Of a stretch of 64,000 nt of DNA, positions 33,753-46,870 are shown piece by piece. Position 1 is the stretch's first letter; each line of letters starts with the position of its first letter. The stretch covers positions 1,652,866-1,716,865 of the forward strand of contig NW_019091361.1 in NCBI RefSeq assembly GCF_001949145.1, given 5' to 3'. The stretch is from Acanthaster planci. Taxonomy: Eukaryota > Echinodermata > Asteroidea > Valvatida > Acanthasteridae. A program made the position numbers and the translations under genes. The notes beneath the pieces are model-generated. The model was not told where the DNA came from. It saw only the letters and a program-made list of their open reading frames with translations, and searched no databases.

Positions 33753-36700
33753 CTATTCATCATCGCCGCAACACTTCAGAATAGCCCGACCAATGATCTG
33801 CCCTTTGGCAACTTTTTCCATGGCTTGGATGCCATCTTCCAGTGGGTGGACGGTGTACTGAAGGTTGGCAAAGAGTGACTAGTGAAGAGAAAACGACAGA
33901 AATTTCGTTCAACTGTTGAGAGAACATCCAAATAAAATCTTCACGATTCTGGATACTCCAAGTTATTTTTCGACGTCATACAAGAACTTTCTTAGGTCAC
34001 ATATTCAAGGGGAAATTTTCTTTAAGAAAGACTGAATTATTTCTGCACTAAAGTGAGCGCGAGTGCGAAGTCAGAGCAGATATTTGCAATTCAAATTCGC
34101 AAAGGTTGAGCTTAACAAACTGCCGCTGTAGAAGTGATGTTAAGTTACAGAGCTCGTAGAAGCATATTGTGACTTAACCATCCATCCAGGAAGGAACATG
34201 ACTTCCGGCATCATTAGGTCCTTTTTTAACTGATCACTTCCTGACCAATCATGCGCGGCGTCTGACCTGGCTGCGCCCACAGTAGCCACTGGTAAGCATT
34301 ATAAGTTCACTGGCTTTAACAAGCTCCTTTTATCTACCTATTGTGCCCACAAAATGCTGCTGAAGCCAAAACGCAATTTATAATCGGCAAGCTTAGGCGA
34401 GGCACGGTCGAGGAATTTTGCTCTAAAAGCCTCGTGTATTAATTAACAGCGGTGAAACGTCCGCTCAGGCGCACCTGCTGCAGCTTTACTTCACATAAAC
34501 AGATGTGCTACCTCTGGCCTTTTAGCAACCTATTTCAGACACAACCTAAGACTTTCTGAAAGACCATCAAGGGAATTATCAGTCAATGAATCAGATAAAA
34601 TTACCGGCGTTTTGGCCATGAGATCCACCAATCGCCTGAGCTGGACCAGACTGCCTACTTTGATGCCAATGATGGAGCGTCCATTCAGTACCACTTCAGG
34701 TAGCGACATATGCGCCTCACCACCAAGAAGACCAATCACATGGTAACGACCTCGCTGTTCGTCAAAAAAAGAGAAATGGCCGAGTTATTAAAAACAAAGA
34801 TAACCCTTTAAATCGGAACTTTCTGAAAGAGACGGGTTAATCTTAAGAAAATATTTTTTCTCTAAGTACGTGTGTATTTTGTCACTCCATGACTTGCCAT
34901 CTGAACATGATGTTAAGTTATTAACGGAGTTATTCGTGTTCAAGGGTAATTATTTACAGATCCGATTTATAATTCATGGTCATTTTCATTAATTACGGGT
35001 ATATTGATTAATTTCAGTGAGGCGAGTGATTCACAAGTTCACCATTCTCAGTGACTTCTTGGCGACCTCGAACGTCTGAGTTGAACCGACAAAATCCAAT
35101 ATGAGATCAACGCCGCTACCGGTGCGAGAAGCCGTCTTGACTTGCTGAATGATGCTGTCGCTGGACTTGTGTTGATCTATGAGTAACGGCTCAACAGTAC
35201 CGACATTACTTGTAACCAAGTCCAGTGGTTTTTGCTGCAACATGCAAATATTCAGATTCACAAATCCTGCCGTTGTACTGAATGTTATAACACCGATGTG
35301 TGACCACTTAATTAATTTTAGGGTCCAAATCTGCAATGTACAGCATGTATAAAAAGTGTATTAAGTTAACTTTTTCTTCAATCAGAACAAACACGACAAG
35401 GAAACAAACCTTGACGTCTGCACATATGATTTGCGTTTCTGATGGGTACAGGGACCGGGCAAAACAAATTCCCCATTGGCCAAGCCCACCTGCCCCAATC
35501 ACCATCACAGAGCAACAACCTGTCGGTGTAAAACAAAAACAACACGAAGACTGAAACTAAAAAACTTTCGGCAAACTGAGAGCAGCCCGCGTGCTCCCCA
35601 GAGACTTCGTTGTGTGTTTCTTTTGCCAGGGAACTGAAAAGTTCGGTCTTTAGAATGTTCTTTATGCAAATAATGGTTGGTCAAAAAATCTCCTTGCGTC
35701 TGCCCAGCAGCACTTAAGTTCAATACATTGTACCAATGAGACATGAGGAAAGGGATAAAGCTGGTAGGAATGCTCTCAATGTCACAACTACACAGGATAG
35801 GGGATGATGTTCGTTATGGGGGGAAACGGGAAACTTGGTTGTCGGGAAATCCAAGTCTGGCGTGCATGTGAGACAAGTAGAAAGCACCATGTCTAGTAAT
35901 TTATCCTGTTTAGAAGAAAACGCTAAATGAAAGTCATTCTTGCAAATTTGTCGGGTGAAACTTCGAGTGCAGCCACGCTTAAGAAGGTGATATGAGCTGG
36001 GTTTTTTCCAAATACCGACTTCGTGTTATAGTTTGGCTTTAATCCTGGGCCTCAGAAACATGTTCATAAGCCAACTCTCAGAGCCATAAACAAATACTGG
36101 AAATGGCTTTTCTTACAAGATTGGATGCCAGGATCTCTGTTATATAAGCCAGACCAAATTAGGGAAACCCTCGCATTTCATCCTTATAGGCCTTTAAGTG
36201 CATTCATCCACCTGCACAAGCCACTTTCTGCTTCATGGCTGTCTATCAGACATACCTTTGATCTCGGTGACATTCTTCACAAACTCCACGGCATTTTCGA
36301 CGGCGTGGTAAGCAGTTAGCCCACTGCAGGGGAGAAGACTAGCCACCGTCAGAGGTATGGATGCACACACAGGGACCACGTACCGAACTTCAGGCACAGC
36401 AACATACTGTGCGAATCTAGGGAGAAAATAGGCCAACGACTGGGTGAATTCCACAGTGCCTTTGATGTCTTGGGCAATGTTTAATCCAAAACAAAACAAG
36501 CAAATACACGAACCAACAAACAAACGCCCACATACACCAAGCACCACCAACATGACCTTAAAATATTTGCTCACCCAGCTACAACGTGGCTTTTCACAAA
36601 ACCTCACGGTTAATTTTTCCTTATACATTCAAATAACCCAAATGTTATCGTATGGGAGGAGGAGGACTAGAGCTTCAAATTGGAGTAAATAGAAATGAGA

Positions 36701-39700
36701 GAGGACATGGGATGAAAGGCAGGGATTTGCTTTAAAATATCGCCCCTCCACTCTTTCATTTTACCACTAGACCCAGCTTGCCCTCAGGAAATTCCCCACC
36801 CAATGGGGAAAAATGTTTTGCCCTCCCCCTTGGAAAAAATCGTGGCGATGTCCATGTACACCGAGTAGTTGGTGTAACTACTAGGGGACTCGTGGCACAA
36901 CCCCCCCCCCTGTGTTCCCTCTTGAAATATTGAAATGTATACACAGCCTATGTACGGACCTATGCTTTCAATCTGTGCCCCTTGGAAACATTTTTGCGTC
37001 CCATGCACGGGTGCCCCCTCAGTAATTTCATCCTCCAATACCCAACTGCGTGGTTGCACAATCCAGTCGGCTTTATGTCTTTGACTTCACCATGACTCGT
37101 TGGCGCACTGCGATGAGATACCCTTTCTAGCATGGGCGTAAGTCCCGGGGATGATGGGGGTATACATCCCCCACTTTTTGAGGGCGGGTGGGCTATTGAA
37201 TCATTCCCCCTACTTTTTGTGATGATAAATAATCTAAGGCGGATTGTGAAGAGTTTTCAGGATTTCCCAACCACTAATATGTTTGCAATATCACTACAAA
37301 GGGAAACCAATTTCTTAAAAGCCATAAATATACTATTCTGATGTAAGATTCTGCATGAATTTGATACACATTACAGATGTGCATATTCATCATGAACATC
37401 GCCCCCTATATAGTGTATATGGTGTAGCCCCCCCCCCCCCCCGCTTTTCAGATTTCATGGCCGGGCAAGTCATCCCCCACCTTTCCCATCCCCTGTTCCC
37501 CCTATTTCCAACGCAGATTTACGCCACTGCTATCTAGTTAGAGACGATGAGATTGGAGGTCGAGATTTAAAGACGTGCATAATCCTTCATTGCGTACCCT
37601 CCATCTCGTGTCATCCCAATGTACACTGGCGGAGATCCATCACAGAAAATGTTGTATCCCAATCTACAAGGACGGCATGCATTGCAGAAGATCCACGGAT
37701 AGACAACCACGCGATCTCCCAACTTCAAACCACTCTGGCTGTCGTCCTTGGTGGCTCTCTCATCCAGAGAGAAAAGAATGCCTGATATTTCATGTCCTGA
37801 CATCAGAGGCAAGTAGAAGACAATCATCATAATGTCATGGTTCATCCTGTTTACAATATTAGATCTTGTCAGTGCTATAATGCTTGAAAATCAGAAATCT
37901 TTCATTCTTTCCAGTAACCCTTAGAGGGGGTTTTGGCATGGGATAGTTTCTAGGACTGCATGAAATACTTCTTCTTGGAATCCTAAATTTTTGACAGAAT
38001 TTATTTCACGCGATAACAGGGATGAAAGTTTGCGCATGCGCAATGAAAGTATAAACAGAATGCACGTAACGTGTATAGCCAATAAGCAACTACAAAACTC
38101 AAGGGCAGATCGGGGAGGGGGGTAACGGGGGCCATGCCCCGCCCCCTCTCAAAAAGATGAGGATATTTATAATCAATCAGAGTGAAGATATTTAGCGTCT
38201 GAAATTGAGCTTGTTTTGTATGGACAGAGCCATTTTGTTCAGGAAATTGCTTCATAGCAGCTGTTTAATTGCGACTGGTGCGATCGATTATTAAATGCAC
38301 CGGGGACGGTGCTTACTTGTTTTACCCCCCCCCCCGGGTCTGTATCTGGCCTTGCAAAGACTTGATGACACTTGACTTTCATGTTGTAAAAAGGACAAAC
38401 CCAACAGACTTTCATTTGATTGCTTCTCAAAAAATACCAATACAATCTATCAACTGCATTTCTAAAAGACATGTTGGATGAATGCATGTTTTCATTAAGT
38501 AAAGCAATGGCCACATATCACCACATCCATTAGTTCAGTAAGACAAATACTGGACTGCCATTTCATTTTGACTTAGAACCTCAGTTTGCGAATGAGGGTA
38601 AACTAGATAAATCGGGAAGATAATTAATTGGTTTGGATCGGTTTGGTTCCGTGCAATCGAAGTATTCCTTTATAGTCTAAAATTTCCATACCTGGTACAC
38701 ACGGGTACAAGAAACCCGGCCGGTCCTGAAATTTCAGTTCTTTCCCACCGCCCAAAGTGTAGCCTCCTTCCCAGAAGTGTACGTCAGTATGGCACACACC
38801 ACTATAGGAAATCTTTGGCAGATTTTAAACAAAATTGTATTCATCCAATACATAAAAGCCGAGTGTGATATGAGACTGGTTTTGTTTTGGTTGATAATTT
38901 CGTCTGTCGTTCAGGATCAGATCTGTATCAGGGGAAAGATGAAGTCAGGACAAAATATACGAGTCTGTAGCTTATCCTCTTTGTGTTGTTAACCCAAAAT
39001 TTGCTCACAGAAAGATTCTTTAGTAAGAAAACTTAGCTCACTCGCTTTCTGTCATGAACTAAAATAATAAATCACTAAAGTAAACAAAGTTTACAATAGC
39101 AAATTATCCAAACTTCTAGAGAAAAATCAGGGCAGAAATACAGCTTTATTCATAAAAACTATTCTGATGTGGATGACATCAATCAGACCTGTCCAGTTAC
39201 TCGTATCGCGAGTATCAATAAGGCAACATACAGCCCACGTCAAACATTATAACCCAGCACACATGAGTCACACTGGCGTTTGAAGTCCCGGACCCGCCCC
39301 TTCCGATTGGCGGCTCAGCTGCGGAATAGAGTACTTCGAGAACTTCAGCTGTGACATTGTGAATCCTTAAAGCCAACACGATCAAACCTGAAATTACAAC
39401 CTTGGGAACTTTGTGACCGTCCACAGTTTAGCGAAAGAGGAATAAAGGGGTCGTCTATGGTTTCACTTACATTACCACATGCACAATGTTGTCTTATCAC
39501 GAAGTTTGTACCATAGCCAATTTGCGATGTATTTCAAGACTTAACAAAATGGTTCTCATTGATCATTTAAACTGATTTCCAGGGACACCTCTCTACACGC
39601 ACTGTCGATGACTGATGGGTAAAACATCACCGTGCATATTAATACCAAGTCTACGTGGAAAAGCTATTTGAACAAAAACTATTGAATCTGAACTACAAAG

Positions 39701-40258
39701 TAACGGTTCGTTTGTTCCTCTGTATCGGGGCTCCCTCTTCTGCCATTAATTTATTAGAATAATAATATCATATCAGTTAATCATATCAGTTATATAATAT
39801 CAGTTCTATTTTTAAACCTCTCCTTTTGTAAAATATTGTCTAACTAACCGACGTCACGCTAGAATGCAACGTAATTTGATGTGCGCTAAAGAGGACAAAC
39901 TATGGTAGCTCATCACAAACGCCGCGCAAAATCTTTTGCAATAATATACGAAATAAGATCAGAATGATTTTGCAGTTGTGGTAGCGCTGAAGAGAAAAAA
40001 AAACCTAGGCATTAATCGATCCTAAAAGCTGCATGATTCACAGCCATCTTCGTGCAACAGTCCATGAAAATCGACTCTCTCGTGAACTTAGTCAACGCAC
40101 ATAATAGGCCTACAGTTTAAGACTCGGTCCAGGCATCCATACTTCCCTTATGCTCAACAAACCTTTACGACAGCTCCGCCATCCGGGGCTTTTGGAATCG
40201 GATAATCGTCAAGGAAGACTAGGGGCTTCCCAGGCGCTGTCACGCGGATGCACTTCAT
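33753..40258 (-). CDS. Gene B: zinc-dependent alcohol dehydrogenase (MDR), 8 exons, 384 aa
   Basis: Predicted NAD-dependent alcohol/aldehyde dehydrogenase. Exons in coding order: 40258-40163, 38812-38692, 37796-37598, 36416-36256, 35519-35410, 35234-35043, 34754-34605, 33878-33753; all join in frame with GT/AG borders. Residues: catalytic zinc Cys39, His74 and Cys169; proton-relay Thr41 (GVCHTD); structural zinc Cys110, 113, 116 and 124; GAGGLG at 201-206; Asp227 at the end of the second Rossmann strand, which in this family favours NAD. The C-terminal exon (VAKGQIIGRAIL) matches the yeast-ADH pattern. The start ATG aligns with genes A and C. Its exon 2 is the longest of the three (121 bases), with GGYTLGGGKELKFQDRPGF in the variable loop. 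It is convergent with gene A and in tandem with gene C. All motifs are intact, so it is probably functional. Confidence 0.94.
37131..37532 (+). mobile_element. Repeat M, copy 2, in intron 3 of gene B
   Basis: It begins CATGGGCGTAAGTCCCGGGG and ends ATTTACGCCACTGC, so the ends form a short imperfect inverted repeat. It holds a 16-base C run near 37427 and has no coding capacity. It is the most complete of the three copies. Confidence 0.65.
38033..38044. promoter_or_regulatory. NRF1-like palindrome TGCGCATGCGCA
   Basis: A perfect 12-base palindrome matching the consensus of the NRF1 family lies in intron 2 of gene B. A similar one is near 989 in the left flank. Function is not shown; such words also occur by chance and in repeats. 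Confidence 0.25.
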
Positions 40259-43106
40259 GGCTATGAGTTTTGTCTTCGAAAGGCGGGGAACAACCTGATT
40301 TGCCTGACGTGGGTGCTATGCCCTACATAGCCTGCCATGCATAAAACATAATACACAGAGGTTGCTGAGGCCGCAGTTCAAATCATGACAGTATAAAGCC
40401 GCCTAGCGGCTCAAGAAAGAAAACTCTGCTAAAACGTGTTATAACCATGGGCGCAATTCGAGTGTGCACGTTAATGCATGGGTGTGCCTGTTGCGGCGCC
40501 TGCGCCTGCGCATTAACATGCATTGCGCAGGCATAGCCCAACCCAAACGGCGCCCGTGCGATTACGGTGCACGATGTTTCACCCTCATTCAACGTGTGGA
40601 AATTAACGACTTCGACCTTGCGCGGTCGTTACTTGACCAGACCCTCGTGAACCATACGGGAATGTCCTTTTCGTTTTGAAGACTTCGTTTGCACAAAGTT
40701 AACAAACAATCACGTTGAAACTCTTTAAATGTGCTGTAGAAGGTTTAAACCGAATAAAACACTACAGAATCGTGAAAAGAAACGCTACATAAATGTGAAA
40801 TTTAGCCTCAAAGTGGTTGCTAAGATGACAGATTATTTCCATTTTCAATCAATCACTTGGTCTTTTTTTCCACTAAATTTCTCAATTTTAGAAGTCTTTC
40901 CAGAAGAGTGAGACACTGCATACGACAGGCCAGAATCTCAACTACACAATACAATCAGTTCTATGTAGCTAGATTTGTTTGTTCGACTTTCGTGACTTAT
41001 ATTTGATACTTCTGCGCAGCACGAGCAATACGTGTTTTACATGCACAAAACCGATCCAGCCACCGTGACGTACCGTGCACGGTACACTGCGGCCTGTTGT
41101 TATACGCGTACCACGGCGTACATGTGACAGGAACATGGAAATTTTCGACCGAGCCGGTGTGTATGTGTTCATGTGGTTCATGCGTGTACACACAGTACAT
41201 GTAAAACAGGGGGATAAATACCGTAAATTTCAACATTCTCCTGGCAATTTTATAATGACAGATAGACCCCGGTTTCATGCTAACTTACTGTACTTTTTGT
41301 TCGTCTTTCGTTCCCGAGTCACTGAATTCGTACGCTCGCAAGTTTATGCGGGATGAACGGAATCGGGGAGAGAAAAAAAATTATCCGAAGGCCGTCAGCA
41401 AATCTAAAACCTTCACACCTTTCTCAATCATAGTCCACTTTTGAAAACTTCAGTAAAACTTCGAATTCTTTTTTTAAGCCTTCAGAAATCGCATCAAAAC
41501 GTAAAGAAACTACTGCTTACGAAAAGAGCTTTTCACTCATTAATAATATGAGCCAAAGGGGTTACAATAAGACATGCCATAATCTGGAGGGATCATAAAA
41601 ATATTTCAATGAATCCCGAATTTGGGACGGATAGTTTCCAGTTCGGGCAATTTTTTTTTCACAAAAAGCCCCAAAATTAATTGCGGACCTATTTTGGACA
41701 GAGGAGGGCGGCTACATTCAGTTTTACTACTATTTGGGGGGTATCTTTGGGGCAATGTGGTTTTGCACTGTTTTCTATGGCGCGTATGTGGTGTAGTGCA
41801 ACCTACAACAATTTACGCGTATTCATGAAATCTTCATATTACGTTCTTTGGTTCAAATTGCCAAGCTGATACACACGTACATTGTATGTGCATGCCCCAC
41901 GGAGACAACGTTCATTACAAGTGCGTATGCGCATTTCATTTTCAAGCTGACAACGATTTTCGTGCAAGCAGACGACATTACAGCGCTGAATTTTTCAACG
42001 ACTGACCTCGTAAAATACCAAAGTGGGGAGGAAGAAATAAATTTCGAGAGGATCTTATCACAAACAACACAAAATTTTCTTCTATTAGTAAGATTTTTAA
42101 ATAACGACAAATCCAAGAATAGTATAAAACATGGATTTTACGGCCCCTTTCTAACAACGAAAAACTTTTTGCACTAATTTCATCAAATTTGTAATAGAAA
42201 ATGAGTTTTCTGAGACAAAAATCTACCACCAAATTTAAGATTCACCCTTAATTCATTGATTTCGGGCATTTGTTTTGAATCCACCGGATATTTTTGTAAG
42301 AATCATGTCATTTTGAATTACCCCCAAATCGTATCGATCCCCCACAGTGCACGAAAATTCAAGGCCATTTTGTATCCATTTTTATTACCAAAATGGTATA
42401 TCCAACATTAGGACGATGATTTTCTGTTGATTGTACGAATTTCGTTAGTACTGATGCCATTTCATAAGGTAGAACCGTTAAATTAGTAACATTCCCTGTT
42501 CATCACTTCCGCTGCTGTGAACACTGACCAGTGCGGTACCGAGACGTCGAAGTCGTCGCGTCTTCCCAAGCACATGTTCATGAGCATGACGCGTACTCTT
42601 GTAAACACGCATACACGCCACTACAAGAATATTACTCAGAAGTCTGCCCTTACAAGAGTATAGCGCAAGTGTATCCTCTTTTTGCCAAAGGTTTGTCAAA
42701 GCAATGATTCCTGACTCAAAAAAATAAATTAATTGGGACATAATTTTTTTAGACGAAGTATTTGACGTATGTTTCTATAACAAATTTCTGGATTTGCACG
42801 ATTTGGTGCGAAGATTTGGTTCGATCAAATTCAAACTCATTTTACAATTTTTTTACGGCGGATTCCCGGTTTTTGAGTGCAATGGATTTAGACAGTCTTC
42901 TAGTTTTCATGAATCAAGTTTTTATAACCAGGAAAAGCTGTTTTTAATAGACATTTGTCAAATTTGGCAACACTCTATGATTCAGGTGAAAAATAAATAA
43001 TTTGTGAGTTATTTAAAGCAACATTAGGGGCCAATTTTTTCCATTTTTTTAGGCAGGACACAAATCAGTGCTATTGAAAAATAAAACGGTTAATTTGATT
43101 TGGATT

Positions 43107-43610
43107 TAATAGAAAGTAGGTTTGCGGTAGCACCATGGACGTATCTCTTTTGTGAGTATTTGCGGTTCTGAAAAGAACCAGTGGTTGAGATTTACAAGAA
43201 CAGAACAGTTCCGCAAGACACAGGCTTCATCATATGTGACATCTGGCGCCCCATCCTCAACCCTTCTTAGTTCGCCTTATGGGTCCTCCATACCCTTGGC
43301 ACCCATGTTTACCCATCCACACCCCCATCAGTACTGCCACACCTGAGTAAGTTTATCGCCACGCATTACCGAGCCAACCTAATCCCTTCTCCAGAGTTCC
43401 CGCCTTCACGCATCATCGGACTAATCCCTGTCTCCAGAATCCTCCACCAGACAACTTAAGCTCCACTCCCAGTCAGTATCCGGCATTCTCCTAATGAACA
43501 GCAGAGCACACTGCTTGAAACGTCGAGTGCTACTAGTTCTTTTCAGAACCGCAAGTACTCACAAAAGAGACACGTCCATGGTGCTGCCGCAAACCTACTT
43601 TCTATTATAC
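43107..43610. mobile_element. Inverted-repeat element with about 75 bp arms
   Basis: The left arm (43107-43181) and right arm (43534-43610) are reverse complements with few mismatches, sharing AGAAAGTAGGTTTGCGG, GCACCATGGACGT and GGTTCTGAAAAGAACC. The roughly 350-base interior is C-rich with no recognised protein. GGTTCTGAAAAGAACC is itself nearly palindromic. It is probably a nonautonomous DNA element. Confidence 0.78.
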
Positions 43611-44915
43611 CTCTTCACCATGCAAACCTTCAAGACTTATTTAATTTGGATTTGAAATGAAAAATCTAAGTATTTGTGCTCCGTTTACTGGAAATCTATT
43701 CCCAAAGATGGCACTTCATTTTGCAATCAGATCTAGAGCGCGCGAAATCAGACATGCGCGTTTTGGTAATGAGCGCCATGAACATAATTGTACAACATAG
43801 CCTACGGGTGAGAGATAACGCGTAACGACACACAGCTGTGGTTGTGAATGTAGCTCGGTAATGTAGGGTGGTTTACATTCAAATGCAAAGAATACATTTA
43901 TTATGTATATTATCAAGGGCTGTTGAACATTAAACTACAATACACGCATAGACCCTTTACACACAGCATTTTCAAATCGTTTAACGAAACCGACTCAAAA
44001 TGTCAGAATTCAGTTACAGTTGGCAAAGAGACTCTGCCAATGTGATAACAAAGTGTACACAAAACAGGTCACATCTCTGGGATTGATCACTTACCATGGC
44101 AACAAGGAATAAAACAATGAAAATTACAGGAGAAGTGGCACTCACGTTCGTGTGGGTTTAGTTCGGGCTGCACAGAGACAACGATTTGTACGTACGCCCA
44201 ACGTATGTTCATGCCACCAGTTTGTGCTCATGCGTACTGAATCCCACTACAGCCAGAAGCCTGTGAAATGGCTCTTGACTCAGACAGGTGGACCTTAAAA
44301 GTAATCGATCAACATCAAGCTCAGATATAGTTGTTTGGCTCTTAATTCTATACCGATTAGTATTTAAACACTCAAAGTCCCCTTTTGCTAACTTGCACAC
44401 GATAAATATCCGTTTTCTGCCAAATTTTGCCCGTCTTTCTTACGTACCTCCAAAATAACAGAATCAGAAGTTTGAAGTGAAGCCAACATTTCAGAGGGGA
44501 TTTTTTTTTTCAGTTTTCCCGAGATTTCCCTGACATTTCTCTACATGTGAATAGTGAGGAATATCATTAACGTTCCAATGAGAAAGTATCTTGCAGAAGG
44601 AAACCCTATGGATGAAAACGGAAAGTTTCTGTTTGGGCCTTTTAGTCGGCAATTTGACGTCGTGGTACGTATTAGTGCACTGCAGTAAAAGTTAACTCGT
44701 ACCGAAACGCACTCGCCCCCAGGTGTGTATGGCGTATCTTATTTTTGACCGCTGTCCGGTCATAACGGACTCAGTACGGAAGTTTGAATCCGCATGAAAA
44801 ACGAACCGCATTTCAGACGAATGGCTATCGATCTTGAAGAAATGAAACCGATGGATACAAACAATTCGTGAGTCTTCCAGACAGTTATCATCGATGACCT
44901 GAGGGGAATTCGACA

Positions 44916-44989
44916 GTATATATATTGATAAACACTGTATGCGGTACTGTATGCTCAGTACCGCATACAGTGTTTATCAATATATATAC
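44916..44989. repeat. Perfect 33-bp hairpin with 8-base loop
   Basis: Positions 44916-44948 and 44957-44989 are exact reverse complements, with loop GTATGCTC. The arm contains ATTGATAAACACTGTATGCG. There is no T-run or coding sequence beside it. Perfect pairing over 33 bases implies recent origin, maintenance, or a hairpin precursor. Confidence 0.9.
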
Positions 44990-46870
44990 CTTGGGTAAGG
45001 GCAAAACCCGTCATATAAATTAACCGCTACAATGTTAGACGGCATTATACCTTAGGACAGTGGCTATAGCATCAAGTGGAAGTGGAGAAGTAAACAGAGC
45101 GAGTTAAGATAAAAAGTTTGGACAGTCCGTTTGCTTATGTAATAAGCTACAGCCCCCATCCGCCCATATTTGTGGGAACAACAACGTGGGGACAATGCCC
45201 CCCCCCTTGGTCTTAATTTGCCAAAGAAAACAGTGTAAAAGTAAAGACTTAACGCGGGATGGGACTGCAGAAACCCCTCAGTCTTCAGAAGCTTGAAGGG
45301 AGCAGTCACAAAATAATCGTGGGGATGGCGAGATCAGTTGTTCAGATTTCCACTGCAACACATTTATTTCACGGAAAACTATCACAAAAGTTTTCTAAAT
45401 GAACAATATGACGGAAATGTCTACACAAGTTAATGAGGGACTCCATCAAAGAATTGACCAAATGTCCAATGCAGTATTCAACACTATTTAAGATGTCAGT
45501 TACTGATGACTTCCAAAAACTTTGATGACCGTGCTCAAATGACCAAGACCATATATTTGTACTAGTTAACACGGTAGCTATTCAGGTATAACCTGTGAGG
45601 GCAGATATGGTAGTTTAGCCGTTTGCGCCAGAATGGCAGCACCAGGCTAGTATACTCCCCAGGGAGCTGAGATGGTTTCAGGAATGTTCAGATGATGTGT
45701 GAGCCCAATGTGCAGGGATAATGATCATACAGCATCTCGGAATGGTTTGCTAGATAGATGGAGCTTTACAAGTGCTTGTTATTATTATTATTATAACCAA
45801 AAGCAATCATCAAACTTTCAAAAGAAAGAATAAAAATAAACCGACTGAACAAGGAAACCAGATGGAAGTAAGAAAAACAAAACACAATCTTCAAAGAAAG
45901 TTATACTAAATCAAAACACACCCCAGTTTAAATAACCGAATACAGAAAAAAAGAGAACTTCCAGTTAACCATAATGAGGATAACATATGCGGCAAAGTAA
46001 AACGGAACAAATTAAAGAATATTAAAAAAAATCAAACATCAAATATTACAATTAAAGCGAATCAAACATCAAGCGCGAAACATCTTTCAAGCACAACTAA
46101 GGGCTAAAGTGTTGAAGACTATAGTCCTAACAGCAAACTATATGTACTTAACAAATTTGAATTACAGTCATTTAACATAAAGCAAGGCAAACTCAGAAGT
46201 TGACTGGTACATAGCTTTTAAAAGAATAACTGCTTTTTAATAAAATATGTTAGTTTGCCAAAACAGCGAAAATTTTACCATATCATCACATAAAGCGCAA
46301 ACAATGGACCCCAAACAAAGACTGTAGCCACAGATGCAATGCACTCAGAATTAAAGCCGTCGTTCCAGTGGTCCTGGTCAAACTATGTTTTCTGTTACCC
46401 TTCCCAGTTTCCCCTGCCACAGACGACTTAGCATTCCTGCAACCCTGTGCCTGCCCCCCCCCCAAAAAAGAAAACCGGCACCTCAGCCACGCAGATAAAC
46501 GGAAAACTGTCATGATATATTCAAAACTGCCAAGCTCTTAAATCATCACAAAAAGCGTAAACTGATAAGACTTGAAATAATGCCTTATTTTAACAAAAAA
46601 ATGGTTTTCCTGAATGGCATTTTCAAAGTGTGTTTTGAATACAAAAACGCCTTACCCCCTACGTACTCATCAACTAGATGTTACTTGCAAACCTGCATCT
46701 TTGCATACCTAAAGAATACAAATCAGTTTTCATAATTATACATGATTAGTATTTAGAAGACCGATCAGGCAGTCTGGGAAAACATAGCCTATGGATGCGT
46801 TACTAAGGATTTAGGACTTAAAGGACTTCGATTCCATCTTATCTTAGTTTCCACACCGTTTCCAAGGCCG

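Larger units (their letters stand above)
40259..46870. other. Spacer between genes B and C
   Basis: This should contain the gene B promoter at its left end and the gene C 3' UTR at its right end. The stretch 40440-40570 is locally GC-rich, with GCGCCTGCGCCTGCGCATTAAC near 40494. Further right are the inverted-repeat element 43107-43610 and the perfect hairpin 44916-44989. The AT-rich stretch 45780-46080 is low complexity. I see no coding exon; the open frames here lack known motifs. Confidence 0.45.
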
